Under the pieces are notes generated by a model. That model was not told the origin of the DNA. It ran no database searches and saw only the letters and a program-made list of their open reading frames with translations. Source: Citrobacter farmeri (lineage in GTDB: Bacteria; Pseudomonadota; Gammaproteobacteria; Enterobacterales; Enterobacteriaceae). From it: a stretch of DNA of 64,000 bases. The DNA lies in the NCBI RefSeq assembly GCF_019048065.1, contig NZ_CP077291.1, positions 2,294,001 to 2,358,000 on the forward strand, given 5' to 3'. Below are positions 62,476 through 64,000 of this stretch, piece after piece (position 1 is the first letter of the stretch; each line of letters starts with the position of its first letter). Position numbers and translations under genes: made by a program.

Positions 62476-64000
62476 ATGTCATTAACAACGTTTAGCTGGA
62501 TGATGCATGGCAATGATGAAGGGCTGGTGGGTGAGAGGAAAGATAAGCGCCGTATTTCGGTTAACTGGGTGATGCCGACGGGCATCTTTACCCAAGATGA
62601 TGCGCCCAAAGATGGACTGACGGTGATCGACGCCGTCGGTTCTCTGCTCTGGCCCTGGCAAATGCGCATTACCGGCTGGGCGATAGTTACCGATAAACAA
62701 TTTCACCTCGCCACGCCGGTCCCGACCAATGTGCTGACCGATCCGCAGAAACTACAGGGCAGGATGGAGGACGAAATCAGACAAAAGTGCAGCCGTTGTC
62801 CGTTTCCGTTTTCCACCGCCATTGCCCAGGCGCAGGCCAGCCCTGGTGAAATCAGTCTGCCGCACCTGTTTGCCCCCCTGACGCTGTTACCTGCGGGGGT
62901 TAGTCTGGATAGGCTTGGCATGACCCGAAGCTTTACCCTTGACGATGCAACACTCCCGGTTGCCTGTGCTCCGGAATTCACGATTATTCACAAGGGGCAA
63001 GAGATCGTCTTTAGCCCTGTGAGTTCCAACACATCGGATGAGATAATCACGATCGGCTACGAGGCGAAAGCGGAGAATGAGGAGACGCTCTACACGGGCT
63101 TACCGGCGTTTACTGTCGTGATGAAGAAGATCAAACCCGCCATCAACGCGATGTTGACGCCGCAACTGAAGCGCGCCGAACGAGCGGAAACCGGAATGCG
63201 AGCCTGGCTGACCGATACCATTCTGGCGCCGCTGCCCATGCTGGCTCTCGTACTCAATGCCGAAGCGGCCAATGCCAAAACAGTCAATGGCGAATGGCAG
63301 ATCGAGCTTCAGAAATATCAACTGCTGAATCGTACACTCGGCCCAGGCTATCTTCGTTCTGATACAAGTAAAAAACCGATTGAGTATTTTTGGTTCTGGG
63401 ATCGCCTTCAGGGCTGCAATCCAGTGGTTATTTCTCCAGATGACTGGGACCAAAACACCAACGTCTGGGAAACCCTCCAGCAGGCCATTAACAACGCCGG
63501 GGCGGGCGAACATCGATTATTGCAACCCCTTGTCGGCGATAGCAGTAAGACCATTACAGGCTTTACGCTAAACGTGGGGATGATGCTCAGTACCGCCGAT
63601 GGCCGACGGATAATGATGACGTCGTGGCTGGCGGCAGTGGCGGTGAGTTTTCATCAGCCAGAAGATAAAAACCCGATACTCAACTTTGTCGAGTGGTACC
63701 AGTTGATATCGGACCATTACGCAGACCACAGCATTGCTGAATTACAGGCGCGCTGGTGGTTTCATCATCTGTCTGGATCCGCGCCCGCAGCAACAGAAAC
63801 ACTGCGATCCGGCATCGAGTCCTGGATTGCGGGCGATGTTTCAACTCAGGCTACCGTTCTGAGTGACAGCTATCAGGAGATGCTGGCGTTGCTGGTGGGG
63901 TGCCCAAAGCCAGCCACGCAGAATGCGTGTATCAGTAAAGCATTTCAAGCACTACAGCAGCAAATGCAGTTACCCGGCACGCAAGAAGTGATCAGTCTGG
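62476..64000 (+). CDS. large protein of unknown function, cut by the window end
   Basis: An ORF open for 508 codons to the window end, starting MSLTTFSWMMHGNDEGLVGE with a GAGGTG ribosome site. I read it codon by codon and found no stop. It has no signal peptide. Segments such as DRLGMTRSFTLDDATLPVAC, PIEYFWFWDRLQGCNPVVI and NFVEWYQLISDHYADHSI suggest a folded soluble protein. It starts seven bases after the 1763-residue protein, so the two are probably translated together. The family is unknown and the C-terminus is not visible. Confidence 0.75.
   Translation, partial: MSLTTFSWMMHGNDEGLVGERKDKRRISVNWVMPTGIFTQDDAPKDGLTVIDAVGSLLWPWQMRITGWAIVTDKQFHLATPVPTNVLTDPQKLQGRMEDEIRQKCSRCPFPFSTAIAQAQASPGEISLPHLFAPLTLLPAGVSLDRLGMTRSFTLDDATLPVACAPEFTIIHKGQEIVFSPVSSNTSDEIITIGYEAKAENEETLYTGLPAFTVVMKKIKPAINAMLTPQLKRAERAETGMRAWLTDTILAPLPMLALVLNAEAANAKTVNGEWQIELQKYQLLNRTLGPGYLRSDTSKKPIEYFWFWDRLQGCNPVVISPDDWDQNTNVWETLQQAINNAGAGEHRLLQPLVGDSSKTITGFTLNVGMMLSTADGRRIMMTSWLAAVAVSFHQPEDKNPILNFVEWYQLISDHYADHSIAELQARWWFHHLSGSAPAATETLRSGIESWIAGDVSTQATVLSDSYQEMLALLVGCPKPATQNACISKAFQALQQQMQLPGTQEVISL

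Noticed and set aside
55529..64000. Type VI secretion island
   Set aside because: Only the DUF2235 core suggests it; no Hcp, VgrG, PAAR, Tss or immunity gene is visible in the window.
1..64000. tRNA, rRNA, CRISPR array, prophage or insertion sequence
   Set aside because: No cloverleaf, rRNA segment, spaced direct repeats, integrase or transposase was found on reading both strands.

Overview
The window reads as chromosomal DNA of an Enterobacteriaceae member close to Citrobacter/Salmonella/Escherichia. Most proteins are near-identical to E. coli or Salmonella families, and the gene order (nhoA, yddE, narVWYZU, smvA, ompD, yddG, fdnGHI, yddM, maeA, sra, osmC, ddp, dosP, dosC) follows the E. 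coli nhoA-to-dosC / Salmonella smvA-ompD-yddG backbone. No rRNA, tRNA, insertion sequence, prophage or CRISPR array was seen. Assignments rest on reading motifs and remembered family sequences; no database search was possible.

Layout. 0-5.3 kb: pptA tautomerase, a periplasmic alkylsulfatase-type metallo-hydrolase, a small DUF4406 protein divergent from a DeoR regulator, a flavin-reductase-like protein and nhoA. 5.4-9.7 kb: a classical autotransporter and the PhzF-like yddE. 9.8-18 kb: the second nitrate reductase operon narUZYWV, with a REP pair between narU and narZ. 18.2-27.7 kb: smvR and smvA, normally adjacent, are separated by a benzoate/catechol island (IclR regulator, catBCA, benABCD). 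Matching operator-like palindromes remain on both flanks. 27.7-30.8 kb: a GFA-family protein, the ompD-type porin and the yddG exporter. 31-35.6 kb: fdnGHI with an in-frame selenocysteine TGA, an FNR box and a NarL site. 35.8-38.6 kb: a higBA-type toxin-antitoxin pair and an ABC-F ATPase preceded by a 27-codon leader ORF with alternative RNA hairpins. 38.6-41.3 kb: maeA, sra, osmC (bdm and adhP of E. coli are absent). 41.4-48.3 kb: an RpiR-type regulator followed by ddpXABCDF, behind a -24/-12 sigma54 promoter and an NtrC-like site. 48.7-55 kb: an HdeB-like periplasmic protein, a chemoreceptor with a sigma28 promoter, and the oxygen-sensing c-di-GMP pair dosC-dosP. 55.5-64 kb: an accessory cluster of a DUF2235 (Tle1-like) hydrolase, a 97-residue protein, a 1763-residue protein and a further large protein running off the window.

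How it fits together. The backbone serves anaerobic respiration (formate to nitrate through FdnGHI and NarZYV), stationary-phase and stress physiology (sra, osmC, hdeB-like) and oxygen-linked c-di-GMP control. Accessory insertions add aromatic catabolism (benzoate to beta-ketoadipate enol-lactone, with later steps and uptake not encoded here), a probable ribosome-protection ABC-F with a leader, and the DUF2235/giant-protein cluster. The last is the best candidate for an undescribed system; the ABC-F leader is the best candidate for an undescribed regulatory element.
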